DNA of 64,000 bases from assembly GCF_947495325.1 (NCBI RefSeq), contig NZ_CANLYK010000001.1:1-64000 (forward strand), written 5' to 3'. The stretch is from an uncultured Allomuricauda sp. (GTDB taxonomy: Bacteria > Bacteroidota > Bacteroidia > Flavobacteriales > Flavobacteriaceae). The position numbers and the translations under genes were made by a program. Positions 26,223 through 36,789 of this stretch are shown piece by piece. A model generated the notes under the pieces. It saw only the letters and a program-made list of their open reading frames with translations. It did no database searches and had not been told where the DNA came from. Every line of letters starts with the position of its first letter. Positions within the stretch are counted from its first letter, which is position 1.

Positions 26223-26347
26223 CACGTTTTGTTTTGTGGTTGAACTTTACAATCTGTTTTGTGCGACCTGCCCAGTAACGGTCTGCAGTACCTAACCGAG
26301 CAAGACCACAAAACGGTTGTCAGGATTCATATAGAATTTTCATGACA
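26223..26347 (-). promoter_or_regulatory. conserved structured 5' leader, module 3
   Basis: Hairpin 1 at 26318-26347 (TGTCA/TGACA, inner ATTC/GAAT). Hairpin 2 at 26256-26314 (GTTTTGTG/CACAAAAC plus CTTGCTCGGT paired with ACTGGGCAGG, with three G-U pairs, on the transcript; loop CTGCAGACC). The CCACAAAAC box (plus strand 26231-26239) lies eight nt before the ATG. Confidence 0.75.
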
Positions 26348-26350
26348 CCA

Positions 26351-26424
26351 CAAACCTAAAGTGCAGGTTTTGGGAAAGAAAAAAAAGAGGGGAGACAAAT
26401 GGTATACTTTTCCAAATTTGTCTC
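26351..26424 (-). promoter_or_regulatory. promoter and operator, module 3
   Basis: Exact -7 box TAGGTTTG (26351-26358 on the minus strand), 19-nt spacer, TTTC as -33 (26378-26381). Upstream, GGGAGACA (26390-26397) has a weaker 11-bp repeat (26401-26408, five of eight positions), and GAGACAAAT (26392-26400) is matched by an inverted ATTTGTCTC (26416-26424). The operator therefore differs in layout from modules 1 and 2. Confidence 0.6.
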
Positions 26425-26451
26425 GAAACGTCAATGATTATAGGATGTTTG

Positions 26452-28317
26452 CTAAATGCTCAAAACGGCATTTTCTAAGGAATCCGAGGTGGAAAGGTCC
26501 ATTTTTTTGCGTAATCGCTGCCTTGCTTTCTTGATTCCGGGGATGGAAATGTTCAGAATATTGGCAATTTCCTTGGAGGAAAGGTTCATCTTGATCAAGG
26601 CCATTAAACGAAGTTCATTGGGTGTGATCTCAGGGTATTTTTTGGCCACATTGCTATTAAAATCTTTGTGTACTTCTTCAAAATAGCGTGCAAATTTTTC
26701 CCAGTTGTTACTGTCTTGCAAATCAAAATTAATAGTGTTGATGAGTTGTGTAATGTCCTGCACATTTTCATCGGACTTAAGTTCTTCTGCTTTTTGACGT
26801 AAACTTTCTAGGGTTTCGTTCTTTTTGGCCAAGTGCAGCGCATGGGTGGTCAGCTCTTTTTTCTTAAAGGCCAGCTCGGCATCCACTCGTTCTTTTTCCA
26901 GTTTGTTTCCCTTCATTTTTTGCCGAAGGGCGTAGTAACCCAGCCCGAAAACCAACAGTGTTAAACCTAGTCCTCCAGATAGAAGCAGTTTTTGGAGGTT
27001 GCTTATTTCAGCATTCTGTTCCAATAACGTAATTTCTTGTTCTTTTTTTTCAGTGTCGTAAATGATACGAAGCTCCTCTATTTGCTTGGATTTTGTCTTG
27101 TTGAAAATACTGTCCTTAAGATTACTGTAAATCATATAATCATCCAAAGCTTCCTCAAATTTTCCGGCTTCTTGAAAGGACTCAGATCTCTTTTGATATA
27201 AATGTAGTGCGCTTTTTATAGATTGGGTAGAGTCGGCTACGGCAATTCCTTTGGTTAGATAGTGAATTGAAGCTTCCAGATCATTGGTTTTGTTATAGAA
27301 ATTTCCCAGGCCCAAATAGGTATACTGTATACCTGTTGGATGTTCCATTTTTTTGAATAGCTGTAACGATTTTTCAAAATGTTCAAGAGCGTTTTTGGTA
27401 TCTTGCAATGCCAAATAATTCCCTCCAAGTCCGTTATGAATGGTGGTTTCTTGTAAAGTATATTTGTGTTCTTTGCTGATTTCCAAAGCTTTAAAATAGC
27501 TATCAAAAGCCTCTTCATGTTTGCCGAGAACCTTTAAACTGTTTCCCAGATTTTCCAATGTCATACAGGCAAAGTTCATGTCACCCATTTTTTTGTAGGT
27601 TTCAAGTGCTTCCCTATAATAGATAACGGCTTTTTCGGTATTCCCAAGGTTACTTTCAATGGTTCCCAAGCCATTTAATGCATCGGCGACATAGATTTCT
27701 TCTGCATATTTTTTATAAAGTTTTAGTGCCCTCAATTGGTATTTCAATGATAATTGAAGCAATCCTCTGTCATAATATACTGTGGAGATTGTGTGAAAGG
27801 TACTTCCTATGTACTTGAAATCTGACTTTTTAATATTGGGGAGTTGTGCCCTGTTATCGTATAATTCGATGTTTTTATTGAGGTAAAACATCGCTTGTTC
27901 GTAATCTGTTTTTTGGATGTTTAGGTCGCCCAATTGTGTGTTGTTGGACATTGCCCCATAGATATCGTTATTTTCGGTATAAAACTGAAGGGATTTTTTG
28001 AAGGAATGCTCAGCGGAGTCCAGTTGATGACGATTACGATAATATAATCCAAGTGCATACTTGCCCATTGCCGTTCCTTTTTTGTAACCCAAACTTTTGG
28101 AAATATCAATCATTTCATTTGCATATCTATAGGCCTCCTGAGGGTGGGTGTACGTTAGTTCCTTACATAGCAGATTGCCAAGATATACTTTTGTAGTGTC
28201 ATTGGGTTGATTTTGATATGCTTGTAGGATGCTATCAAGTGTTTTATTTTCCTGTGCGCGAATTTTTAGAACGAAGCAACTACATAAAAAAAAGAAAAAT
28301 AGTGGCAGAGGTTTCAT
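26452..28317 (-). CDS. membrane-anchored TPR regulator with C-terminal HTH (regulator 3)
   Basis: A 621-residue paralogue. Signal peptide 1-21 (ends K-I-R-A-Q-E), TPR repeats (about 35-400, with many G-x-x-Y/A-L-x-x-Y signatures), TM helix 444-463, coiled coil and HTH 580-605 (S-K-E-I-A-N-I-L-N-I-S-I-P-G-I-K-K-A-R-Q). In the recognition-helix turn it reads S-I-P-G where regulators 1 and 2 read S-P-E-G and S-P-D-G, which may explain the different operator upstream of effector 3. First gene of the three-module array in transcription order. Confidence 0.82.
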   Translation of the reverse strand: MKPLPLFFFFLCSCFVLKIRAQENKTLDSILQAYQNQPNDTTKVYLGNLLCKELTYTHPQEAYRYANEMIDISKSLGYKKGTAMGKYALGLYYRNRHQLDSAEHSFKKSLQFYTENNDIYGAMSNNTQLGDLNIQKTDYEQAMFYLNKNIELYDNRAQLPNIKKSDFKYIGSTFHTISTVYYDRGLLQLSLKYQLRALKLYKKYAEEIYVADALNGLGTIESNLGNTEKAVIYYREALETYKKMGDMNFACMTLENLGNSLKVLGKHEEAFDSYFKALEISKEHKYTLQETTIHNGLGGNYLALQDTKNALEHFEKSLQLFKKMEHPTGIQYTYLGLGNFYNKTNDLEASIHYLTKGIAVADSTQSIKSALHLYQKRSESFQEAGKFEEALDDYMIYSNLKDSIFNKTKSKQIEELRIIYDTEKKEQEITLLEQNAEISNLQKLLLSGGLGLTLLVFGLGYYALRQKMKGNKLEKERVDAELAFKKKELTTHALHLAKKNETLESLRQKAEELKSDENVQDITQLINTINFDLQDSNNWEKFARYFEEVHKDFNSNVAKKYPEITPNELRLMALIKMNLSSKEIANILNISIPGIKKARQRLRKKMDLSTSDSLENAVLSI

Positions 28318-28337
28318 TGAGGTTGAATTTACTCCCT

Positions 28338-28345
28338 TAAAAGTA
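28338..28345 (-). promoter_or_regulatory. -7 box of regulator 3
   Basis: TACTTTTA on the transcript strand, 20 nt before the start codon, in the same position as the boxes of the other two regulators. The start-proximal AACCTCAATG is shared. Confidence 0.45.
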
Positions 28346-28379
28346 GCTAATAAAACACAACAAATTGAAAGAGAAATGT

Positions 28380-29042
28380 TTAGCGGAATAGTTCTTTAAA
28401 ATGTGCCTTAACCTCAAACAAGGTTGCTTCGACCATACTGTCAAATCGTAAATCTGCATGGCCTACCCGTTCTTTTGGGCCAATGCCCACGCTGTAAAAA
28501 CCACCGGCCTTGGCGGCATCAATACCACTTTCAGCATCTTCAAAAACGATACATTCCGCGGGTTGGAGGTTTAATTTTTCCGCACCATACAAAAAGATAT
28601 CCGGTTCGGGTTTACTTTTTGAGACACTATTCCCGTCACCAATTACATCGAAAAAGGCATTGGCATTTAATTGCTTCAATACTTTTATGGCATTTTTACT
28701 AGCACTGCCCAAAGCAACACTAAAGCCTTCGGTTCTTAGATGGATCAATAGTTCTTTGGCCCCTGGCAGATAATCTTCAGAGGTCATGTTTTCCAGGCTG
28801 GCAACATACAAATCGTTCTTTTTTGCAGCTAGTTCGGCCTTGGCCTCCTCACTCAAAGAGGTATTGTTATGGTCAAGGATAACCTGGATGGAATCCATAC
28901 GTGATATACCACGAAGTTTATCATTTACCTTGTGGTCAAAATCCCAGCCCATCTCATCTGACATTTTTTTCCATGCCGTATAATGTGATGCCGCTGTATC
29001 GGTAATGACCCCGTCTAAATCAAAGATGAATCCTTTTATCAT
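28380..29042 (-). CDS. pgmB: beta-phosphoglucomutase
   Basis: A 220-residue HAD-superfamily phosphomutase, interconverting beta-glucose-1-P and glucose-6-P. The nucleophile Asp8 and acid/base Asp10 are in F-D8-L-D10-G-V-I-T-D; the cap-domain substrate loop is L-R-G-I-S-R-M-D; then G-S-A-S-K-N, K-P-E-P-D and V-F-E-D-A-E-S-G-I. All are classic beta-PGM motifs. It usually works with maltose or trehalose phosphorylases; none is adjacent, though a GH13 glucosidase lies at 60841-62529. Confidence 0.92.
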   Translation of the reverse strand: MIKGFIFDLDGVITDTAASHYTAWKKMSDEMGWDFDHKVNDKLRGISRMDSIQVILDHNNTSLSEEAKAELAAKKNDLYVASLENMTSEDYLPGAKELLIHLRTEGFSVALGSASKNAIKVLKQLNANAFFDVIGDGNSVSKSKPEPDIFLYGAEKLNLQPAECIVFEDAESGIDAAKAGGFYSVGIGPKERVGHADLRFDSMVEATLFEVKAHFKELFR

Positions 29043-29292
29043 AGCTTAATGGTGTTTAGCGACACAAAGAAATGATGAAAAAAGTTAAGAAAAAAACTAC
29101 GAAAGGTAATATTGCCGATGTTGAGGCTAAGTGTACTTTTTTGGATTAAAAGTATTGGAATCAGAGTGCGAATCCCTTATTTAAATGGAATATGCCATTG
29201 AAAATAAAGGGTATACTACGACTGTTAAATAAGTTGTTATAAATATCCTTAAAAGATACTTTTCCAAGTGCGGCAAATTGCTATTTTTGCCC

Positions 29293-30825
29293 ATGCAGAA
29301 CAACGTACTTATCCTAGATTTTGGTTCCCAGTATACACAGTTGATTGCGCGTCGCGTTCGGGAGCTTAACATTTACTCAGAAATAAAGCCATATAACAAT
29401 CCACCTAAGGATTTATCCACCTATAAAGCTGTAATTCTTTCTGGTTCACCTTTTTCAGTACGAAGCGAAGATGTTCCGCATCCAGATTTATCGGAAATCA
29501 AAGGAAAAAAACCTTTGTTGGGTATCTGTTATGGTGCACAATACCTTTCACATTTTAATGGAGGTAGCGTAGCTCCATCGGCCACTAGGGAGTATGGAAG
29601 GGCAAATCTTTCTTACGTAAAGGAAAGCGAGAATTTTTTAAAAGGAATTGATGAGGGCAGCCAGGTGTGGATGAGCCATAGTGATACCATAAAGGAACTT
29701 CCAGATGGTGCAGTTAGATTGGCAAGCACCCATGATGTTGAAAATGCAGCTTTTAGAATAGAAAGGGAAAAAACATTTGGTATCCAATTTCATCCGGAAG
29801 TGTATCATACCAAGGATGGGAAAAAGTTATTGGAGAATTTTTTGGTCAATATTGCCGGATTGGAGCAAGATTGGACCCCAGATGCATTTGTAGAAACTAC
29901 GATCAAAGAACTTCAAGAAAAAATTGGTGATGATAAGGTGATTTTAGGGCTTTCTGGTGGAGTAGACTCCAGTGTTGCCGCCATGTTGTTGCACAAAGCC
30001 ATCGGAAGTCATTTACATTGCATTTTTGTGAATAATGGTCTTTTGCGCAAAAATGAATTTGAAAGTGTCCTTGATCAGTACAAGCATATGGGCCTGAATG
30101 TAAAAGGTGTTGATGCTTCGGCACGTTTTTTGGATGCCCTGAAAGGTGAATCGGATCCTGAAACAAAAAGAAAGATAATAGGTAGGGTTTTTATTGAAGT
30201 GTTTGATGATGAAGCACATCAGGTTGAAAATGCAAAGTGGTTGGCCCAAGGCACCATTTATCCAGACAGAATAGAATCGGTATCAGCTAGTGGCGGACCC
30301 TCTGCCGTTATTAAAAGTCATCATAATGTTGGTGGTCTGCCTGATTATATGAAACTGAAAGTGGTTGAGCCCTTGCATCTGCTTTTTAAAGATGAGGTGC
30401 GCAGGGTTGGAAGAAACTTGGACATGGATTCAACGATTCTTGGCCGTCACCCTTTTCCAGGACCTGGATTGGGAATTCGTATTTTAGGTGACATTACCGC
30501 AGAAAAGGTGTCTATTTTACAGGAGGTTGATGCCATTTTTATTGACGGATTGAAAAAATGGGGCTTATATGATAAGGTTTGGCAGGCCGGAGCCATGCTT
30601 TTGCCCGTAAATAGTGTAGGGGTCATGGGAGATGAGCGTACATATGAAAAATGTGTGACTTTAAGAGCAGTTGAAAGTACGGATGGTATGACGGCTGATT
30701 GGGTTAATTTACCCTATGAGTTCTTACAAAAGACCTCTAATGATATAATAAATAAGGTTAAAGGCGTTAATAGAGTAGTGTATGACATTAGTTCTAAGCC
30801 ACCGGCAACTATAGAATGGGAATGA
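29293..30825 (+). CDS. guaA: GMP synthase (glutamine-hydrolysing)
   Basis: A 510-residue GuaA that aminates XMP to GMP. The glutaminase domain has nucleophile C79 (G-I-C-Y-G-A-Q) and H/E in F-H-P-E. The ATP-pyrophosphatase loop is L-S-G-G-V-D-S-S, and the C-terminal dimerisation domain ends P-P-A-T-I-E-W-E. The ATG at 29293 is chosen; a TTG at 29278 would add five residues. The stop overlaps the next gene's start by ATGA. A TATTTTTG box lies at 29282-29289, only three nt before the ATG, so a leaderless or very short transcript is possible. Confidence 0.96.
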   Translation: MQNNVLILDFGSQYTQLIARRVRELNIYSEIKPYNNPPKDLSTYKAVILSGSPFSVRSEDVPHPDLSEIKGKKPLLGICYGAQYLSHFNGGSVAPSATREYGRANLSYVKESENFLKGIDEGSQVWMSHSDTIKELPDGAVRLASTHDVENAAFRIEREKTFGIQFHPEVYHTKDGKKLLENFLVNIAGLEQDWTPDAFVETTIKELQEKIGDDKVILGLSGGVDSSVAAMLLHKAIGSHLHCIFVNNGLLRKNEFESVLDQYKHMGLNVKGVDASARFLDALKGESDPETKRKIIGRVFIEVFDDEAHQVENAKWLAQGTIYPDRIESVSASGGPSAVIKSHHNVGGLPDYMKLKVVEPLHLLFKDEVRRVGRNLDMDSTILGRHPFPGPGLGIRILGDITAEKVSILQEVDAIFIDGLKKWGLYDKVWQAGAMLLPVNSVGVMGDERTYEKCVTLRAVESTDGMTADWVNLPYEFLQKTSNDIINKVKGVNRVVYDISSKPPATIEWE

Positions 30826-32957
30826 AAAAGTATATTTTACAAGTAAGTATTGTTGTCTTTTTACTGACTTCAATTCGAGTTTCTGCTCAAAATTATACCA
30901 CACATGCGGTTAAAGAAGGAGAGACTTTGCAGAGCATATCTTCCAAGTATAGGGTAACACCGTACACGATACTTCAATCCAACAAGGAGATTAAGACCGC
31001 TTCAGATATAAAACCAAACACCATTTTAATTATTCCGTTGAATGGTGCTGTGGTAACCCAACAGGAAAAACCCCAAGAAAAACAAATTCAGGAGCAGAAG
31101 AAACCTTTAAGCTTTTCTAGACATAGGGTGAGAAAAAGAGAGACCTTATTTGGACTTACGCAGCGGTACAAAATTACGGAAGAGCAACTGAAGCGATACA
31201 ATAGACAGCTGTATGCAGAGCCTCTAAAAAAGGGTATGGTGCTTCAAATACCCAAATTCCCAGAGCCAACGGAAGAGGATGAACGTGCCCTCGATTTTGA
31301 GACCTATACCGTTCTTCCCAAGGAAACAAGATGGAGTATTGCCCATAAATATGGCATTACTGTAGATAGTTTGGTCACGTTAAACCCTGATTTAAGTAAA
31401 AGCTCAGATTATTTGGCGGTAGGGCAAGAGCTGCAATTACCAAGACCTAAAGGCGATAGCCTTGAAGACCAAAAGGTAGATTTGTATACTTCATTTACGG
31501 TTCCTGCCAAGCAAACCTTGTATAGCTTAGGCAAAGAATACGGGATACCTTCAGATTCCATCGTAAAACTGAATCCAGAAATCATGCAACTTGGGGGTTT
31601 GAAAGAAGGTATGGTTTTACGCCTTCCCAAGAAAAAAGATACATCTGGAGAAGTGAACACGGAAAACTTTATTTTTTATGAAGTAAAACCAAAACAAAAC
31701 ATTTTTAGACTTACCCAAAATTTAAAAATTACTAGAGATGAATTGTTTCTGTTGAACCCAGATTTGGAAAATGGTCTCAAAGCTGGAATGGTCTTAAAAC
31801 TTCCCAAGGATAAAGCTGAGGGACTTGAAGTTAAAAATGCCTTGGTTCTTGATAAAATCAATCTTATAGATAGTATTAATATTGAAAATAGACCCAAGCT
31901 TGTGTTTATGCTTCCTTTTAGGTTGGATCGGGTTGATTTCAACGATAGAAAGAAAACTTTAAGTCAAATAAAGACCCGTAGGGATATAAGTTTAAGCACT
32001 GGATTTTATTCTGGCGCGATGGTAGCATTGGATTCCATTAAAAAAATGGGGGTTTCAGTTGATGTAAAAACGTATGATACTGAGCGAAACCAAGATAAAG
32101 TAAAGGAAATACTTTTTAGAGAGAATCTGTATGGCGTTAGTGCCATTATTGGACCCATGACCTCCAGTACTCTGAATGAGGTGGCTGTGCAAGCAGCATC
32201 CAAAAATATTCCCGTGATTGCTCCCATTGCATCTGATAGCGAATTGAGCCATGGCAACGTATATTTTTCGGTACCAACAGATGAGGTTCTTCGACAAAAA
32301 ATGCTTTCCTATTTAAAGAAAATCCATACGGATCAGAACGTGGTTATTATTGCCGATTCTACCCATCAGGTTGCCCATGATTCTATTTTAAACAAGTTTC
32401 CTGCAGCTCAAATCGCAAAAATAATTGACAACAAATCATTGCACTTGGATCAGTTTTTAATCATGCTTTCCGAGGACAAGGAAAATTGGGTTTTTGTAGA
32501 AACGGCCCAACCCAATATGGTGTCAAGTGTTAGTTCAATATTAAATTCAGCTATTTCAGAAGAGACAAGGGTACAGATGTTTACTACGAATTTTAATAAC
32601 GCTTTTGAAAATGATGCCATTTCCAGCACTCATTTATCAAATTTAAAATTTACGTATCCCTCTTTTTATAGAGCGACTGCAAATGATTCTTTTACCAAGG
32701 CATACCGTAAGCGATATAAGGGTCTTAAACCTGACCGCTACGCAGTTAGAGGTTTTGATGTGACGCTGGATGTTTTATTGAAACTTGCCCATAAAAACAA
32801 CCTTTTTGAAACTTCTAAAATTATTGGGCTAACAGAGTATACGGGGAACAGCTTTAATTATTTTAATAATTGGTCTTCCGGATATTACAATACCGCCTGC
32901 TATTTAATGGAGTACGATAGTTTACGAATTAAAGAAATAAAGTTAAATGACCTCTAA
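30822..32957 (+). CDS. multi-LysM protein fused to a periplasmic-binding-protein fold
   Basis: A 711-residue exported protein. Signal peptide to about 23, then five LysM-like repeats (roughly 27-75, 101-148, 163-212, 223-270, 284-330) for peptidoglycan binding, followed by a type 1 periplasmic-binding (Leu/Ile/Val-like) domain (about 355-700: V-F-M-L-P-F, I-I-G-P-M-T-S, V-I-A-P-I-A-S). It begins with an ATGA overlap with guaA and overlaps osmC by 11 nt. It is a cell-wall-anchored receptor-like protein common in Flavobacteriia. The ligand is unknown. Confidence 0.85.
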   Translation: MKKYILQVSIVVFLLTSIRVSAQNYTTHAVKEGETLQSISSKYRVTPYTILQSNKEIKTASDIKPNTILIIPLNGAVVTQQEKPQEKQIQEQKKPLSFSRHRVRKRETLFGLTQRYKITEEQLKRYNRQLYAEPLKKGMVLQIPKFPEPTEEDERALDFETYTVLPKETRWSIAHKYGITVDSLVTLNPDLSKSSDYLAVGQELQLPRPKGDSLEDQKVDLYTSFTVPAKQTLYSLGKEYGIPSDSIVKLNPEIMQLGGLKEGMVLRLPKKKDTSGEVNTENFIFYEVKPKQNIFRLTQNLKITRDELFLLNPDLENGLKAGMVLKLPKDKAEGLEVKNALVLDKINLIDSINIENRPKLVFMLPFRLDRVDFNDRKKTLSQIKTRRDISLSTGFYSGAMVALDSIKKMGVSVDVKTYDTERNQDKVKEILFRENLYGVSAIIGPMTSSTLNEVAVQAASKNIPVIAPIASDSELSHGNVYFSVPTDEVLRQKMLSYLKKIHTDQNVVIIADSTHQVAHDSILNKFPAAQIAKIIDNKSLHLDQFLIMLSEDKENWVFVETAQPNMVSSVSSILNSAISEETRVQMFTTNFNNAFENDAISSTHLSNLKFTYPSFYRATANDSFTKAYRKRYKGLKPDRYAVRGFDVTLDVLLKLAHKNNLFETSKIIGLTEYTGNSFNYFNNWSSGYYNTACYLMEYDSLRIKEIKLNDL

Positions 32958-33351
32958 AGTTACCTATACAGGAGAATTAAGGACCACATGTTTACATGTA
33001 AGGTCCAATGACGAATTTATTACGGATGCACCGGTTGATAATAATGGTTTGGGACAAGCGTTTTCGCCAACCGATACTGTTGCCACTGGTCTGGCGAGTT
33101 GTATGCTTACCATGATGGGGATTAAATCAAGGGATTTAGAAGTGGATTTGACCGGTTCCATGGCCGAAGTGACCAAACATATGGCGGTAAATCCTAGGCG
33201 CATTTCCAAAATTGAGGTGAAACTCGAACTGCCGGAAAATACTTCCGAAAAACACAGGAAGATTTTGGAAAATACCGCAAATACATGTCCGGTGCAGCAT
33301 AGCTTACATCCAGACATTGAAAGAGTAATTGAGTTTTATTGGATAAAATAG
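32947..33351 (+). CDS. OsmC family thiol peroxidase-like protein
   Basis: A 134-residue OsmC/Ohr-fold protein. The two redox cysteines are C52 (G-L-A-S-C-M) and C114 (N-T-C-P-V-Q-H-S-L), in the spacing of the family. Probably reduces organic hydroperoxides, although YhfA-like OsmC members have other roles. It overlaps the upstream LysM gene by 11 nt and the downstream gene by 13 nt, so a tight operon is likely. Confidence 0.85.
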   Translation: MTSKVTYTGELRTTCLHVRSNDEFITDAPVDNNGLGQAFSPTDTVATGLASCMLTMMGIKSRDLEVDLTGSMAEVTKHMAVNPRRISKIEVKLELPENTSEKHRKILENTANTCPVQHSLHPDIERVIEFYWIK

Positions 33352-33869
33352 TTTTTATAGGGTGCCTTTTAGTTTTTGGTTTCTTCGGATATGCCCAAGA
33401 AATTGAAGAAGGTGTTTTATGGGATTCCAACAAAAGACTTACTTGGTCAGATTTTAAGGGGAAGATTCCACCAGCTGCAGTACCTGCGGCAACCACGGCA
33501 AGTGGGTTAAGCTATAAATATTCTGCAAACTTGATTCACCATGAAGTGGAACTGGATTTTGAGGTAAATGCCTACTTCTATCCAAACGAATCATGGTACA
33601 AACCTAAAATCTGTGATGATATAATCCTAAGTCATGAACAGCTTCATTTTGACATTGCTGAGCTTTTTGCACGCAAAATGCGAGCAAAACTGAAGCGAAC
33701 CTCTTTTTCCGATAATGTTAAAGCTGAGATTCGAAAAATCTACATGGAGACATTAAAGGAATTAAAGGATTTTCAGGAACTCTACGATTGGGAAACCAAT
33801 TTTTCCAGAAATACCGAAAAGCAGTTGGAGTGGAATAAGAAAATAGCGGAGGCTTTAAAGGAAAATTAA
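33339..33869 (+). CDS. DUF922-like exported putative zinc peptidase
   Basis: A 176-residue exported protein with an N-terminal signal peptide (to Y-A-Q at 20). It has an H-E-Q-L-H zinc-binding motif in L-S-H-E-Q-L-H-F-D near residues 95-100, which fits DUF922, a predicted zinc-peptidase family. The start is TTG at 33339, overlapping osmC by 13 nt; there is no ATG in frame that keeps the signal peptide. No substrate can be inferred. Confidence 0.75.
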   Translation: MDKIVFIGCLLVFGFFGYAQEIEEGVLWDSNKRLTWSDFKGKIPPAAVPAATTASGLSYKYSANLIHHEVELDFEVNAYFYPNESWYKPKICDDIILSHEQLHFDIAELFARKMRAKLKRTSFSDNVKAEIRKIYMETLKELKDFQELYDWETNFSRNTEKQLEWNKKIAEALKEN

Positions 33870-33889
33870 TTTTTCTAGCTAGCAAAAAA

Positions 33890-34753
33890 TTATACATCAC
33901 ACCGTAAAAAAGCATCTTTAAGTGCTGCGATTTTATCATCCCAAGTGGAAATAAACTCTTGGGCAACATACCCTGTATACCCGGTATCCAAAATAGCCTT
34001 CATAATGGCGGGATAGTATAATTCTTGGGTTTCATCTATTTCATGGCGGCCAGGTACACCGGCAGTATGATAATGACCAAAATAGGGATGATAATTTTGA
34101 ATACTACGGATTATATCCCCCTCCTGTATTTGCATATGGTAGATGTCATAAAGCAATTTAAAATTGTCACTGCCCAAGTGTTTGCAAAGTTCAACTCCCC
34201 AGATAGAACTATCACACATATAGTCTGGGTGATTAACTTGATTGAACAGTTCCATTTGGATTACAACCCCATGCTTTTCGGCCAAAGGCATGATTTTAGA
34301 AAGCCCCTCCACACAATTTTGTAGACCAACATAATCGTTCATACCATTACGATTACCACTAAAACATATGAGGTTGGTATACCCCGCTTCAGCTACTTGT
34401 GGGATAATTTCAGAGTAGTTTTTTATAAGCTCTTCATGATACTGAGGGTCGTTCCACCCTTTGGTCAGGCTAATTTCCGCACCATTGCACATGGAACAGT
34501 GGATGCCATATTTTTTTAATAGCGGCCAATCTTTTGGACCAATCAAATCAATTGCCTTGATTCCGAGACCATTTAATACTTGGAGAAATTCCTCTAAGGA
34601 CAAATGATTAAAGCACCAGTAACACACACTGTGGTTGATGTTGTTTTGCAATTGAAAATCTTTGTGTGTTTCTTGCTCTTTTGCAAACGTAGAAGTAGTT
34701 ACGATTCCCGCAGAACCAGCGGCAGCGGCAGTAATGAAATTTCTTCTCTTCAT
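33890..34753 (-). CDS. Tat-exported TIM-barrel sugar isomerase/epimerase (hydroxypyruvate isomerase-like)
   Basis: A 287-residue xylose-isomerase-like TIM barrel. The N-terminus M-K-R-R-N-F-I-T-A-A-A is a twin-Arg signal, so it is exported folded. Metal/active-site strands: V-V-I-Q-M-E-L-F-N, L-L-Y-D-I-Y-H-M-Q-I, F-G-H-Y-H-T-A-G-V-P-G-R-H-E and Y-V-A-Q-E-F. It resembles hydroxypyruvate isomerase (Hyi/OtnI-like). The substrate cannot be settled; no sugar operon is adjacent. Convergent with the DUF922-like gene. Confidence 0.83.
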   Translation of the reverse strand: MKRRNFITAAAAGSAGIVTTSTFAKEQETHKDFQLQNNINHSVCYWCFNHLSLEEFLQVLNGLGIKAIDLIGPKDWPLLKKYGIHCSMCNGAEISLTKGWNDPQYHEELIKNYSEIIPQVAEAGYTNLICFSGNRNGMNDYVGLQNCVEGLSKIMPLAEKHGVVIQMELFNQVNHPDYMCDSSIWGVELCKHLGSDNFKLLYDIYHMQIQEGDIIRSIQNYHPYFGHYHTAGVPGRHEIDETQELYYPAIMKAILDTGYTGYVAQEFISTWDDKIAALKDAFLRCDV

Positions 34754-34796
34754 GATTGGTTTTTATATCCTGAAAGATAGTATTTTCGAAGTTGAA

Positions 34797-35030
34797 ATGG
34801 AAATTAGACCTGATAAAGAAAAGTTGCTGGAACTTGCCCATTATAAAATGCCATTTGGTAAGTATAAAGGCCGCTATTTGGTAGATTTGCCGCTTCCTTA
34901 TTTAGTTTGGTTCAGACAAAAAGGATTTCCAGACGGAAAATTGGGAGCGCATTTAAATACCATGATAGATGTAAAGGACAATGGTTTGGAACCCATGATA
35001 AGAAAAATCCAAAAAGAATTTCCTAGGTGA
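34797..35030 (+). CDS. DUF3820 family protein
   Basis: A 77-residue protein with the DUF3820 signature M-P-F-G-K-Y-K-G-R-Y-L and P-Y-L-V-W-F-R-Q-K-G-F-P. The ATG at 34797 (MEIRPDKEKL) is chosen because it matches family length; a longer frame back to 34662 runs antisense into the isomerase gene. A TATTTTCG box at 34781-34788, nine nt before the start, fits a short leader. It may bind nucleic acid, but function is not known. Confidence 0.78.
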   Translation: MEIRPDKEKLLELAHYKMPFGKYKGRYLVDLPLPYLVWFRQKGFPDGKLGAHLNTMIDVKDNGLEPMIRKIQKEFPR

Positions 35031-36722
<1,692 letters not shown>

Positions 36723-36789
36723 ACTCCAGTTTTGGACATATATTTGCCACCTGAAAAGCGGAAATAAAGATTTTCACTAAATAACTTTC

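Noticed and set aside
29282..29289. TATTTTTG as a certain guaA promoter
   Set aside because: Only three nt before the ATG, so transcription would start inside the gene unless it is leaderless; kept as a remark, not a feature.
34662..34796. N-terminal extension of the DUF3820 protein
   Set aside because: It runs antisense through the Tat signal of the isomerase gene; the family starts at 34797.
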